Source of the DNA: Alistipes senegalensis
GTDB taxonomy: Bacteria; Bacteroidota; Bacteroidia; Bacteroidales; Rikenellaceae
Length of the DNA stretch: 46,562 bases
Reading direction: 5' to 3'
Assembly: GCA_023665825.1 (NCBI GenBank)
Contig: JAMPDE010000001.1
Coordinates: 439,726-486,287, forward strand
A program made the position numbers and the translations under genes. Each line of letters opens with the position of its first letter. The first letter of the stretch is position 1. Of this stretch, positions 1 to 7,707 are shown in pieces. The notes under the pieces are model-generated. The model made no database searches. It saw only the letters and a program-made list of their open reading frames with translations, and was not told the origin of the DNA.

Positions 1-64
1 ACCCTTCCATGAGTCTATTAATAAAATGGGTCTGTGCGCTTTCAATCTTTCCGAAACCCGCTGC

Positions 65-86
65 CCGTCCGTAGCGCTAATAAAAA
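65..86 (+). repeat. Dispersed GCGCTAATAAAAA element, copy A
   Basis: The 22 bases reading CCGTCCGTAGCGCTAATAAAAA recur exactly at about 35,248-35,269, and their last 13 bases recur on the other strand at 27,955-27,967 and 31,994-32,006. Upstream bases 34-64 loosely resemble the 35-kb unit (CGCTTTC, TTCCGAAACCCG). Here the A-run supplies the U-tract of the terminator of the neighbouring minus-strand lipoprotein gene. The recurrence is seen directly; the nature of the element is unknown. Confidence 0.6.
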
Positions 87-112
87 GCCCGACCGGATAG
101 ACGGTCGGGCTT
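81..112 (-). terminator. Rho-independent terminator of the 126-515 lipoprotein gene
   Basis: A perfect 10-bp stem (AAGCCCGACC at 85-94 with GGTCGGGCTT at 103-112) closes an 8-base loop. Read on the minus strand it is followed by TTTTTA, and it lies 14 bases beyond the stop codon of the minus-strand gene. Confidence 0.85.
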
Positions 113-125
113 GCAATTGCGGAAT

Positions 126-515
126 CTATTTTTCGGAAGTCGTTTCCTTCGGTTGGAAATCGATGTCGTAGAATTTGAATTCCGGTTTCATCATTGCTCC
201 GGTTGCGGCGTCGATACCCCAAGCAAGCACGTCCAATAGGTTCAATACGGATACGGCATTGAAATTTTTATCGATGATGATCGTTTCGGTTCGATACGAC
301 GGTGCTTCTGCTTTTACGACTGTTTCGTTGAATCCTCTTTTGATTTTGGTCGTGTAGGGGAACGTTACATTCGTATGCTTTCTTCCGTCGATGGTCAGCG
401 TCGCTTTTTCTTGAATGTCGCTGTTGAAAGTTACTTTTGTCTTGGAACCGCAGAAAATGGTCGCACAAGATGTCATCGAAACTGCAATAAGCAGAATAAT
501 ACTGATACGTTTCAT
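126..515 (-). CDS. Small lipoprotein, PEGA-like, 129 aa
   Basis: This is a hypothetical lipoprotein. The N-terminus is a signal sequence ending in SMTSC, which puts the lipidated cysteine at residue 17. The mature part begins CATIFCG and continues with a short beta-rich segment (valine/threonine strands, then LTIDGRKHTNVTFPY). That start resembles the small Bacteroidota lipoproteins beginning CATIF-GS, which carry a PEGA-like segment. A hydrophobic stretch lies near residues 88-105. It is transcribed alone, with its own terminator downstream and a 376-base gene-free region upstream. The gene is sound; the function is unknown and the PEGA comparison is by eye. Confidence 0.75.
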   Translation of the reverse strand: MKRISIILLIAVSMTSCATIFCGSKTKVTFNSDIQEKATLTIDGRKHTNVTFPYTTKIKRGFNETVVKAEAPSYRTETIIIDKNFNAVSVLNLLDVLAWGIDAATGAMMKPEFKFYDIDFQPKETTSEK

Positions 516-610
516 TTTTTGATTTGCTTAAGTTTGCCGGTTTTGTTGGATTAAGCATACAAAAAACGCAGGCTGAACTTTTATCTGCTTTTCGAGGTCT
601 TCGACTACCT

Positions 611-676
611 GTACGCCAAATAAATGAGTAAAGCCCACGTAGAAACGTGAGCGTTTACACTTTACTCTTGACGTAC
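611..676. repeat. Long imperfect inverted repeat in the 516-891 gene-free region
   Basis: Nested arms pair over 66 bases: GTACG (611-615) with CGTAC (672-676), GAGTAAAG (626-633) with CTTTACTC (660-667), and CACGT (636-640) with ACGTG (645-649) around an AGAA loop. There is no good U-tract on either side. The rest of 516-891 has no convincing gene; it is more AT-rich than its neighbours and holds one possible minus-strand -7 element at 844-851. It could be a small-RNA structure or the remnant of a mobile repeat. Confidence 0.55.
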
Positions 677-843
677 TTTTTGAAATTGTCGAAGTTTCGA
701 AAAGCAAGAAATAAAGCTAACGCTTTTTATATGTTTGTGCCGGCGCTTTTGGTGCGGGGACGGCACGGGAATGATTCTCGTAGAATGCGTGTAAAACGAT
801 TGTGTTATTTATTCATAGGCGATTGTTTTTAGGGTTTATATTG

Positions 844-851
844 CAAATATA
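844..851 (-). promoter_or_regulatory. Possible minus-strand promoter (-7 TATATTTG)
   Basis: CAAATATA on the plus strand reads TATATTTG on the minus strand, matching TAnnTTTG. No clear TTG -33 element is visible. It would fire toward the hairpin at 611-676 and the lipoprotein gene ending at 126, giving an unusually long leader of about 320 bases or a separate small RNA. Confidence 0.35.
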
Positions 852-891
852 ATGATTTTTAGGATAGACTATTTCGGAGGCTGCCGGTGGA

Positions 892-2367
892 TTATAAAAT
901 TCTGCCGCGCCGAATCAGGCTTACGGTGATGCCGAAATTGTCGCGGTACAACGACCCGCAATCGCCGTAAACCCCGACGCGGACGCGGAACGGCACACGC
1001 GGCCGGTTCAACACTTGGGCCTCGATGCCGAACGAAAACTGCTGGCGCACGTGCTCGAACGGGCCGGTGGGAACACCGTGCTCGGTTTGAAAGTTATTTG
1101 GGGCGTAGGTTCCGTAGTTCCGCGAATAGGACAAGCGCACGCGATACGGAACTTTGCGGGCCGCATAACCCTGAATCCCTATATAGTGCGCGACGACCCG
1201 ATTGTTGTAGGTGCCGTAGGTAATCCCGTCCGCAGCGGGCGGGCAGGGCGTGATGAACGGCGTGCCGATGGTGCGTCCGTAGTAAGTCCAGCCGCTGCGG
1301 TATTCGCCGTTGTTGAAATAGTTGTCGTTGCCGCCCAGAATAATGCTCCCATACCAGTCATCGTTCGGGTCTTGCTTGTCCATTTCTTCGGGCGTGGCCG
1401 GCCGGTCATGATAACGCCCCGACTGGTATTTCGTGTAGACGAATTCGTACATGACGTCGCTCACCCACCGGTTTTTGTCGACCGCGCCGTAGTAAAGTCC
1501 GTATACGCCGTCGGGCGCGTTGCGGAAGAGTTTCCAAGGACTGTCGTCCTCGAAGAAATTTTCGTAGTAGGCCGTGAGCGTGTAGCTGTCGCTGCGGTAG
1601 TTGAGCCGATAGTAGCGAGTTCCCAAGTGGTTGCCGAGTACGTTGACCTGATCGCTCCACGTCGCGTCGTCTCCGCCGCTGCGGCCCGCGAAGATGCGGA
1701 GATAGTCCTTGAAACCGGAGGGCTGTTTGCCGTAGAGCGGCGACGTGCCTGCCCATTGCGCCCAGTGCTCCATGCCGACGATGATTTCCCACTGCCGGTG
1801 GGGCGTGATGCGGAGGTAGAGGGATTTGTGGTGCAGGTTGGTGTTGTCGACGAAGCGCTTGTCGATCATGCGGTAGTCGCTCAGATTGAATTTGAACGCC
1901 ACGATGCCCCGAGTCAGCGGGATGTCGATGAACTCCGTGTGCAGGTTGTAGCCCGGCAGGGTGCGTGCGTTGGTCGAAAGCAGGACGCTGCCGTTTTGCG
2001 ACGATATGCCGTTGAATTGCTCTTCGGGGTGGATCATGCCCAAGTCCAGCCGCACTTTCCGCCATTTCAGGCTGACGAACAGTTCGTCGACGATTGCCTT
2101 GTTTTCGCGCTCGGTGAGGTATCCGGCGGCCGAAAAGCCGTAGGCCGTCTGGATTTTCTTCGTCGCATTGAAATCGGAAAAGATGCCCGCATGCAGCAGT
2201 CCGCCCCGACTGTCAGGCAGGATGCCGTTGCGGGCGGCCGTCGCCCACATCGGCAGCGTGCTTTCGGTCGAGGCCAAGCCGGTCAGTTCGGCCGTGTATT
2301 CCAGCGTTCTTTGGGCGAGTGCCGTCAGCGAACAGCAGGAGAGGAGGAGACAGAGGATTCTTTTCAT
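892..2367 (-). CDS. Capsule assembly Wzi family outer-membrane protein, 491 aa
   Basis: The product is a predicted outer-membrane beta-barrel of the Wzi family, whose E. coli member anchors capsular polysaccharide at the cell surface. A signal peptide (MKRILCLLLSCCSLTALAQ) is followed by a barrel-like sequence rich in alternating aromatic and polar strands. Recognisable segments are GLASTESTLPMWATAARNG near the start, LDLGMIHPEEQFNG in the middle, and paired aromatic strands to a C-terminal ILR-like end. The length fits the Bacteroidota members. No capsule cluster is adjacent, so the exact polysaccharide partner cannot be inferred. It is monocistronic and divergent from lysS. Confidence 0.85.
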   Translation of the reverse strand: MKRILCLLLSCCSLTALAQRTLEYTAELTGLASTESTLPMWATAARNGILPDSRGGLLHAGIFSDFNATKKIQTAYGFSAAGYLTERENKAIVDELFVSLKWRKVRLDLGMIHPEEQFNGISSQNGSVLLSTNARTLPGYNLHTEFIDIPLTRGIVAFKFNLSDYRMIDKRFVDNTNLHHKSLYLRITPHRQWEIIVGMEHWAQWAGTSPLYGKQPSGFKDYLRIFAGRSGGDDATWSDQVNVLGNHLGTRYYRLNYRSDSYTLTAYYENFFEDDSPWKLFRNAPDGVYGLYYGAVDKNRWVSDVMYEFVYTKYQSGRYHDRPATPEEMDKQDPNDDWYGSIILGGNDNYFNNGEYRSGWTYYGRTIGTPFITPCPPAADGITYGTYNNRVVAHYIGIQGYAARKVPYRVRLSYSRNYGTYAPNNFQTEHGVPTGPFEHVRQQFSFGIEAQVLNRPRVPFRVRVGVYGDCGSLYRDNFGITVSLIRRGRIL

Positions 2368-2378
2368 TTTCTTGTGTG

Positions 2379-2386
2379 CAAATTTA
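2379..2386 (-). promoter_or_regulatory. -7 element for the Wzi-family gene
   Basis: CAAATTTA reads TAAATTTG on the minus strand (consensus TAnnTTTG) and lies 12 bases upstream of the start codon. No TTG is seen at the expected -33 distance. It is back to back with the lysS -7 element at 2440-2447. Confidence 0.4.
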
Positions 2387-2439
2387 TCATTTTTTAGCCG
2401 ATTTTCAGTTGCAGTGCCGAAAATTCGGTGCCGATTTAT

Positions 2440-2447
2440 TAACTTTG
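2440..2447 (+). promoter_or_regulatory. -7 element for lysS-tpiA
   Basis: TAACTTTG matches the Bacteroidota -7 consensus and sits 34 bases upstream of the lysS ATG. No good -33 TTG is visible at 19-21 bases. Confidence 0.45.
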
Positions 2448-2481
2448 CCCGATAAAACGAATCAAATCATCTCTATCCGAT

Positions 2482-4206
2482 ATGACGACTGAATTGAGTG
2501 AACAGGAATTGTTGCGGCGCCAGTCGCTGCTGACCTTGCGCGAATTGGGCATCGAACCCTATCCCGCCGCACGGTACGATGTGACGGCGACCGCGCGTGA
2601 AATCGCCGACCGTTTCGACGCCGAACCGGACGCCCTGCAAAACCTTCGCATCGCGGGCCGCATCATGTCGCGCCGCATCATGGGCAGCGCGTCGTTCTTC
2701 GAGTTGCAGGACCACACGGGACGCATTCAGGTCTATGTCCGGCGCGACGATATCTGTCCCGAAGGCGATCCGACGCTCTACAACACGGTGTTCAAAAAAC
2801 TGTTGGATATCGGCGACTTCATCGGCGTCGAGGGATTCGCGTTCCGCACCAACACCGGCGAATTGTCGGTGCATTGCCGCAAGTTTACGGTGCTGTCGAA
2901 GTCCGTCCGTCCGCTGCCCGTCGTCAAGGAAAAGGACGGCCAGACGTTCGATGCCTTCACCGACCCCGAAGTGCGCTATCGCCAACGCTATCTCGACCTG
3001 ATCGTTAATCCGCAAGTCAAGGATACTTTCGTGAAACGGGCCAAAATCATGGCCACGATGCGCGAGTTTTTCAACGAGCGGGGCTATATCGAGGTCGAGA
3101 CGCCTATTTTGCAGCCCATTCCGGGCGGCGCGTCGGCGCGTCCGTTCATCACGCACCATAATTCGCTCGACACCGACCTTTACCTGCGTATCGCGACGGA
3201 GCTCTATCTGAAAAAACTGATCGTCGGCGGGTTCGACGGCGTGTACGAGTTCGGCAAGAACTTCCGCAACGAGGGCATGGACCGCACGCACAACCCCGAG
3301 TTCACCTGCATGGAAATCTACGTCGCCTACAAGGACTACCGGTGGATGATGGAGTTCACGGAGCAGATGCTCGAACGGGTCGCTGTGGCCGTGAACGGCA
3401 CGACGGAACTGCAAATCGGCGACCGGCAGATTTCGTTCAAGGCACCGTTCCGCCGCCTGACGATGACCGATGCCATCCGCGAAAAGACGGGCTACGACAT
3501 CACGGGCCAGACCGAAGAACAACTGCGCGAGGCCTGCAAACGGCTGAACGTCGAGACGGACGAGACGATGGGCAAAGGCAAGCTGATCGACGCCATTTTC
3601 GGCCAGTATTGCGAGGAGGAGCTGATTCAACCGACATTCCTGTGCGACTATCCCATCGAGATGTCGCCTTTGAGCAAGCGGCACCGCGAGAATCCGCAAT
3701 TGACGGAGCGCTTCGAGCTGTTCGTCAACGGCAAGGAACTTTGCAACGCCTACTCGGAGCTCAACGACCCGATCGACCAGCTGGAACGGTTCCAAGAACA
3801 GCTGCGCCTTTCGGAAAAGGGCGACGACGAGGCGATGTTCATCGACATGGACTTCGTGCGTGCGCTGGAATACGGCATGCCGACCTGCTCGGGCATGGGC
3901 ATCGGCATCGACCGGTTGACGATGTTCATGACGAACCAGCCGTCGATTCAGGACGTGCTGTTCTTCCCGCAGATGCGTCCCGAAAAGAAAGCGGCGACCG
4001 ACCCTGCCGAAAAGTACGTGGAGGCGGGCGTGCCCGAAGAGTGGGTGCCCGTGATTCAGAAAATGGGCTATCTGACGGTCGATGCGCTGATCAAGACGGT
4101 GCAGTCCAACAAAAACAAATTCTTCAACGACCTCTGCGGGTTTAACAAGAAGAACAAACTCGGGCTCGCGACCGGTGAGGTAAAGGCATGGTGCGAAAGT
4201 ATTTAA
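2482..4206 (+). CDS. lysS: Lysine--tRNA ligase, class II, 574 aa
   Basis: The enzyme charges tRNA-Lys with lysine in the cytosol. The N-terminal OB-fold anticodon-binding domain covers about residues 55-165 (SFFELQDHTGRIQVYV). The class II core follows, with motif 1 around PILQPIPGGASARPF, motif 2 FRNEGMDRTHNPEF near residue 260 and motif 3 GMGIGIDRLTMF near residue 471. The protein is longer than the roughly 500-residue E. coli form: about 70 residues follow motif 3, ending in a basic helical segment (SNKNKFFNDLCGFNKKNK), a tail I believe is common in Bacteroidota. It lies 27 bases upstream of tpiA and is probably co-transcribed with it. Confidence 0.97.
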   Translation: MTTELSEQELLRRQSLLTLRELGIEPYPAARYDVTATAREIADRFDAEPDALQNLRIAGRIMSRRIMGSASFFELQDHTGRIQVYVRRDDICPEGDPTLYNTVFKKLLDIGDFIGVEGFAFRTNTGELSVHCRKFTVLSKSVRPLPVVKEKDGQTFDAFTDPEVRYRQRYLDLIVNPQVKDTFVKRAKIMATMREFFNERGYIEVETPILQPIPGGASARPFITHHNSLDTDLYLRIATELYLKKLIVGGFDGVYEFGKNFRNEGMDRTHNPEFTCMEIYVAYKDYRWMMEFTEQMLERVAVAVNGTTELQIGDRQISFKAPFRRLTMTDAIREKTGYDITGQTEEQLREACKRLNVETDETMGKGKLIDAIFGQYCEEELIQPTFLCDYPIEMSPLSKRHRENPQLTERFELFVNGKELCNAYSELNDPIDQLERFQEQLRLSEKGDDEAMFIDMDFVRALEYGMPTCSGMGIGIDRLTMFMTNQPSIQDVLFFPQMRPEKKAATDPAEKYVEAGVPEEWVPVIQKMGYLTVDALIKTVQSNKNKFFNDLCGFNKKNKLGLATGEVKAWCESI

Positions 4207-4233
4207 TCCGAAAATCATAAAACAGAAAGCATT

Positions 4234-4992
4234 ATGAGAAAGAAAATCGTTGCCGGAAACTGGAAGATGAACACCCTGCCGGCCGAAGGCGTGGAACTCG
4301 CGAAAGGTGTCGTCGCAGGTCGCGGCGAGGTGTGCTCGTGCGTGAACTTCATCGTTTGCCCGCCGTTCACCCACTTGTCGGAGGTGGCCGCTGCGCTCAA
4401 AGGTTCGGACATCGAGCTGGGTGCGCAGAACTGCGCTGCCGAAGCCAAAGGTGCCTATACGGGCGAAGTGGCTGCGTCGATGATTGCGGCACTGGGCTGC
4501 AAATACGTCATCTTGGGTCACTCGGAGCGCCGCCAGTACTACGGCGAAACCTCCGAAACGCTCAATAAGAAAATGGAGCAGGCATACGCCAACGGCCTGA
4601 CGCCGATTTACTGCGTGGGCGAAAACCTCGACGAACGCGAAGCCAACAAACATTTCGACGTGGTGAAAGCCCAGATCGAGGAGGTGGTTTACAACCTGAC
4701 CGCCGAGCAGTTCAAGAATTTGGTCATCGCCTACGAACCCGTATGGGCCATCGGTACGGGCAAGACCGCTACGGCCGACCAAGCGCAGGAGATTCACGCC
4801 TACATCCGCAAGGTGCTGGCTGCGAAATTCGGTGCTGCGGCCGACGAATGCCCGATTCTCTACGGCGGTTCGTGCAAACCGTCGAATGCGGCCGAAATTT
4901 TCGCCAAAGCGGACGTCGACGGCGGTCTGATCGGCGGTGCTGCGCTCAAAGCCGAAGATTTCTTGGCTATCGGCAAGGGATTTTCCAAATAG
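4234..4992 (+). CDS. tpiA: Triosephosphate isomerase, 252 aa
   Basis: This glycolytic enzyme interconverts dihydroxyacetone phosphate and glyceraldehyde 3-phosphate. The active-site residues of the TIM barrel are all visible: Lys11 in GNWKMN, His96 in ILGHSERR and Glu168 in [11 protein letters not shown]. The phosphate-binding segments LYGGSCKP and [10 protein letters not shown] lie toward the C-terminus. The length is standard. It is the second gene of a lysS-tpiA unit and is followed by a strong terminator. Confidence 0.97.
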   Translation: MRKKIVAGNWKMNTLPAEGVELAKGVVAGRGEVCSCVNFIVCPPFTHLSEVAAALKGSDIELGAQNCAAEAKGAYTGEVAASMIAALGCKYVILGHSERRQYYGETSETLNKKMEQAYANGLTPIYCVGENLDEREANKHFDVVKAQIEEVVYNLTAEQFKNLVIAYEPVWAIGTGKTATADQAQEIHAYIRKVLAAKFGAAADECPILYGGSCKPSNAAEIFAKADVDGGLIGGAALKAEDFLAIGKGFSK

Positions 4993-5037
4993 TCGTGCAA
5001 CTATAATGGCGGGGATTTTGGCCCCGCACCTCTTAAT

Positions 5038-5079
5038 AAAAAATCGCTCCGGCTTGAATAAAAGTCGGGGCGATTTTTT
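5038..5079. terminator. Bidirectional terminator between tpiA and the PepSY gene
   Basis: An 18-bp stem (5038-5055 with 5062-5079, two G-U wobbles in the plus-strand RNA) closes a GAATAA loop, with six A on one side and six T on the other. It can end transcription of tpiA from the left and of the minus-strand uptake operon from the right. A smaller hairpin, GCGGGG/CCCCGC, lies just before it at 5009-5027. Confidence 0.9.
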
Positions 5080-5097
5080 GATGTTGTTTACTTCCGG

Positions 5098-6276
5098 CTA
5101 TCCGTTTTTCCGGCTCGTACTCCGTTTCCACCACAGGTAATAGCCGGTCAGGGACAGTGTCGCACCGATGAATGCGGCCATGAAATAGAGAATTTTCGTC
5201 CAGATGCCGCCCCACGCGCCGGTGTGGATGGCATAAAACCAACCGTGCAGGCGTTGCTGGCGGGGCATATCCTCGTAGCGGACGATTTGGCCGAGCCGGC
5301 CGTTGCGCGGGTCGAATGCGATTCGATCCACGCGGCGCGTGGCGGATTGCCGTCCGACCTGCGCTTCGGTCGGTGTCAGCACGATGGTTTTACAACTCGG
5401 ATAATGCACGGCGAGTTGTGCCAGCACTTCGTCCCATACGGCATAATCGAACGGATGTGCATCGGTTGCGGTTCGCATGCGGCCATGCTCCCGTCCGGCG
5501 GCCCGTTCGCCCTCTTTCTCGCGCTCCCTGCGATTGCTCGAATCGGCTTTCTGCGAAGGTCGTTCCTGCACGGATACGTGCTGTTCGCTGCCGCCGAAAA
5601 GCGCGTAGGCCGCCGTGCGATACCAGCCGAACGACCACGTAAGCCCCGTCAGTGCCATGACCAGCAACAGAAGCGTTGCATAGAACCCCAGCGAGACGTG
5701 GCAGTCGTACCAGAAGCGGCGATGGCCGTCGGCGAACGATACTTTCAGCCGGTTGCGCAGTGCCTGACGGCTGCGGGGAATCCACAGAACCAGTCCGGTC
5801 AAGAGAATGACGACAAGCAGCAGCGTCGAGACACCGACGACGATTTTGCCTGCCGATTTTTCGCCTTTCGTGGCCGGAGGATCGAGCAGCCAGCGATGGA
5901 GTTTGCGCATCGTGCGGAAGAACGCGGGGCTCTCCGCCCAGCCGTTTACGTTGCCGGTATAGGGGTCTGCGCTCAACTGCGTGCGGCCCGTCTCGCGGAA
6001 AACGGCCATGCAGGGTTCGTCGCGGCGGCCGGAGAGTTGCAGCGATGTCAGATGCAGCGAGTCGGGCATCTGCTCGCCGATACGGGCGACGAGTTGCGAC
6101 GGAAGAAGCGGCTGCGCGTCTGCGGCAGGAGGCTGTGCGCGATAAATCTGCGGATGGAGCGCACGGGTGATTTCTCCCTCGAAAACGAGCGCAGCACCCG
6201 TCAGGCAGACGATCGCGATGACGATGCCGAAGGGCAGGGAGAGCCACAGATGGATTTTGGCCATGAACTTTTTCAT
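5098..6276 (-). CDS. xusC: PepSY-domain inner-membrane protein, XusC/PiuB-like, 392 aa
   Basis: This is a predicted inner-membrane protein of the PepSY-TM family, found with TonB-dependent iron or siderophore uptake and thought to help release or reduce the metal. Four membrane segments are visible: near 10-32, 143-165, about 194-216 and 355-378. They carry histidines typical of the family (KIHLWLSLPFG, RKLHRWLLD, WYDCHVSLGFYA, YAIHTGAWGG), possible haem or metal ligands. A very basic, charged insert of about 30 residues (SNRREREKEGERAAGREHG) sits between helix 3 and the last periplasmic domain. It is the third gene of a minus-strand operon, 10 bases after the DUF4374 gene. The xus name rests on gene order and family. 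Confidence 0.85.
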   Translation of the reverse strand: MKKFMAKIHLWLSLPFGIVIAIVCLTGAALVFEGEITRALHPQIYRAQPPAADAQPLLPSQLVARIGEQMPDSLHLTSLQLSGRRDEPCMAVFRETGRTQLSADPYTGNVNGWAESPAFFRTMRKLHRWLLDPPATKGEKSAGKIVVGVSTLLLVVILLTGLVLWIPRSRQALRNRLKVSFADGHRRFWYDCHVSLGFYATLLLLVMALTGLTWSFGWYRTAAYALFGGSEQHVSVQERPSQKADSSNRREREKEGERAAGREHGRMRTATDAHPFDYAVWDEVLAQLAVHYPSCKTIVLTPTEAQVGRQSATRRVDRIAFDPRNGRLGQIVRYEDMPRQQRLHGWFYAIHTGAWGGIWTKILYFMAAFIGATLSLTGYYLWWKRSTSRKNG

Positions 6277-6286
6277 GCGCGGAGGC

Positions 6287-7678
6287 TTATTTTTGGATGG
6301 TCAGTTTGCCTGCCGTAGCGACGGATTCGGCGTCGATGACGAGCCCTTTGGTCGCACGGCCCGTAGCCGCATCGATTTTGTAGAAAGCCGGTTTGTCGCC
6401 GCCGGTCACCGTCACGGCGATGTACATGGCGCCGTTTTCGCCGTAGGGTTCGCCGCCGAAGCCTGCCAGATCGTCCGGCAACCCCGTCACGGGAACGACG
6501 GTTTTCGCTTCGGCGTCGAACACCGCCAGTTCGTTCATCTCCGCTTGGGTTCCCTGCATCATCCCCTCGACACCGCCGGAATAGAGCTGGAGCAGGAAAT
6601 GCGTGCCCGAAATATGCCAGCACCGATAAATCGGATGCTTTGTACCGATCTGTTCGAAGTCCACATAGTAGTCGGGGTCGAACGCCGTCTCCCCTTTGCG
6701 GATGCGCACCGCTCCCGAAGGTTTCGTGCCCGTTACCTTTTTCAGGTCGGCCGACGAGGTGAACGTCCGACCGTAGCCGGGCGAGAAGACATACAGGTCG
6801 CCGTTATCGGCCGCCCAGATCGTCTGGTAATACTGCGAGCGGTACCTTCCGCAGGCGAATCCGATTCGGTCGGTCGAAGCGATCACGGGTTTCTCGGCGA
6901 ACGACGAACCGCTGTAAATGGCGATGTAGGCATGGTCGGGGTATTGCGTGGAGGGAATCGTCCCGGCCGTGTAGGCACTGCTCGCCGAGCCCCCGTCGGC
7001 TTTTGCGACCAACGCTTGGTCGGTGACTTTCTCGGGCCATTGTCCGATGCCGTAGCGGCTCATGCCCATCGGCACGACCGAAGTGTAGAGTTTGCCGTTG
7101 GCCTCTTCCAAGCCGGCGAAGGTCACTTTCTCGCCGTTGCCGAGAAAATTCTCCGCGTCGATGGCGCTTTCGGTCTGCCCGCCGGTGTTTTCGTCGAGGT
7201 AGTTGAACAGCAGTGCCTGCGCGATGTTGCCTTCCCCGTCCGTCGTCTTCGAGTCGCCGGTCGATACGGTCACCACCTTGTCGCCCCACGTGCCGTAGGT
7301 CGTGATGCGGTTGAATTCGTAGGTGTAGCGTTCGGCAGGTTTGCCCGCTGCGTTCAGGTAGTAGGATGCTCCGGTCCCGGCTCCGCCCTTGTTGTATACC
7401 AGCGCAAAGAGGTGGTGCTGGTTTTTGAATACCCAGTAAGTGCCTCCGATGACCTCCGTCCCCGTTCCGCGTACGGTAGCCGTACCCTCGTCCAGCGACG
7501 GTGCGGTGATCAGATAGCTCGTGCCGTCGTCCTGTGCCGCGATGACATAGGCGGTTTCGGCATCGGTGTCGGGTGTCGGATCGAGCGGGTCGTGGTCGTC
7601 GCTGCACGAAGTCAGCAGGCCGGATGCGCCGGCGCACAGCAGGGCGATGAATGCCCGAGCGTAGAAATTGTTTTTCAT
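6287..7678 (-). CDS. xusB: DUF4374 lipoprotein, XusB-like, 463 aa
   Basis: This is a predicted surface lipoprotein. The start at 7678 is chosen because it gives a clean lipoprotein signal ending LLTSC (lipid-bearing Cys25), followed by SDDHD, an acidic stretch like Bacteroidota surface-export signals. The remainder is repetitive beta-strand sequence with blade-like units ([23 protein letters not shown]-like strands, [19 protein letters not shown]) consistent with the beta-propeller expected of DUF4374. In Bacteroides thetaiotaomicron the DUF4374 protein XusB binds siderophore and sits between a TonB receptor and a PepSY protein. The same order is seen here: 29 bases after the receptor and 10 before the PepSY gene. 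The actual ligand is unknown. Confidence 0.85.
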   Translation of the reverse strand: MKNNFYARAFIALLCAGASGLLTSCSDDHDPLDPTPDTDAETAYVIAAQDDGTSYLITAPSLDEGTATVRGTGTEVIGGTYWVFKNQHHLFALVYNKGGAGTGASYYLNAAGKPAERYTYEFNRITTYGTWGDKVVTVSTGDSKTTDGEGNIAQALLFNYLDENTGGQTESAIDAENFLGNGEKVTFAGLEEANGKLYTSVVPMGMSRYGIGQWPEKVTDQALVAKADGGSASSAYTAGTIPSTQYPDHAYIAIYSGSSFAEKPVIASTDRIGFACGRYRSQYYQTIWAADNGDLYVFSPGYGRTFTSSADLKKVTGTKPSGAVRIRKGETAFDPDYYVDFEQIGTKHPIYRCWHISGTHFLLQLYSGGVEGMMQGTQAEMNELAVFDAEAKTVVPVTGLPDDLAGFGGEPYGENGAMYIAVTVTGGDKPAFYKIDAATGRATKGLVIDAESVATAGKLTIQK

Positions 7679-7707
7679 GATTCGATTTTTTATTGGGTGT
7701 TTATAAA

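Noticed and set aside
647-832. A 61-codon plus-strand frame starting with GTG
   Set aside because: The start lies inside the hairpin, there is no ribosome-binding context, and the composition is not protein-like.
1015-2397. A 460-codon plus-strand open frame opposite the Wzi-family gene
   Set aside because: The residue make-up is typical of a reverse-strand shadow, and the minus-strand gene has a signal peptide and family motifs.
2473-4797. A 774-codon open frame on the minus strand antisense to lysS and tpiA
   Set aside because: It mirrors two certain genes and is Arg/His/Phe/Val-rich without domains; GC-rich codon use leaves the opposite strand open.
5038-5079. The 18-bp inverted repeat as a mobile-element end
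   Set aside because: Its A-run and T-run flanks and its place between convergent genes fit a bidirectional terminator.
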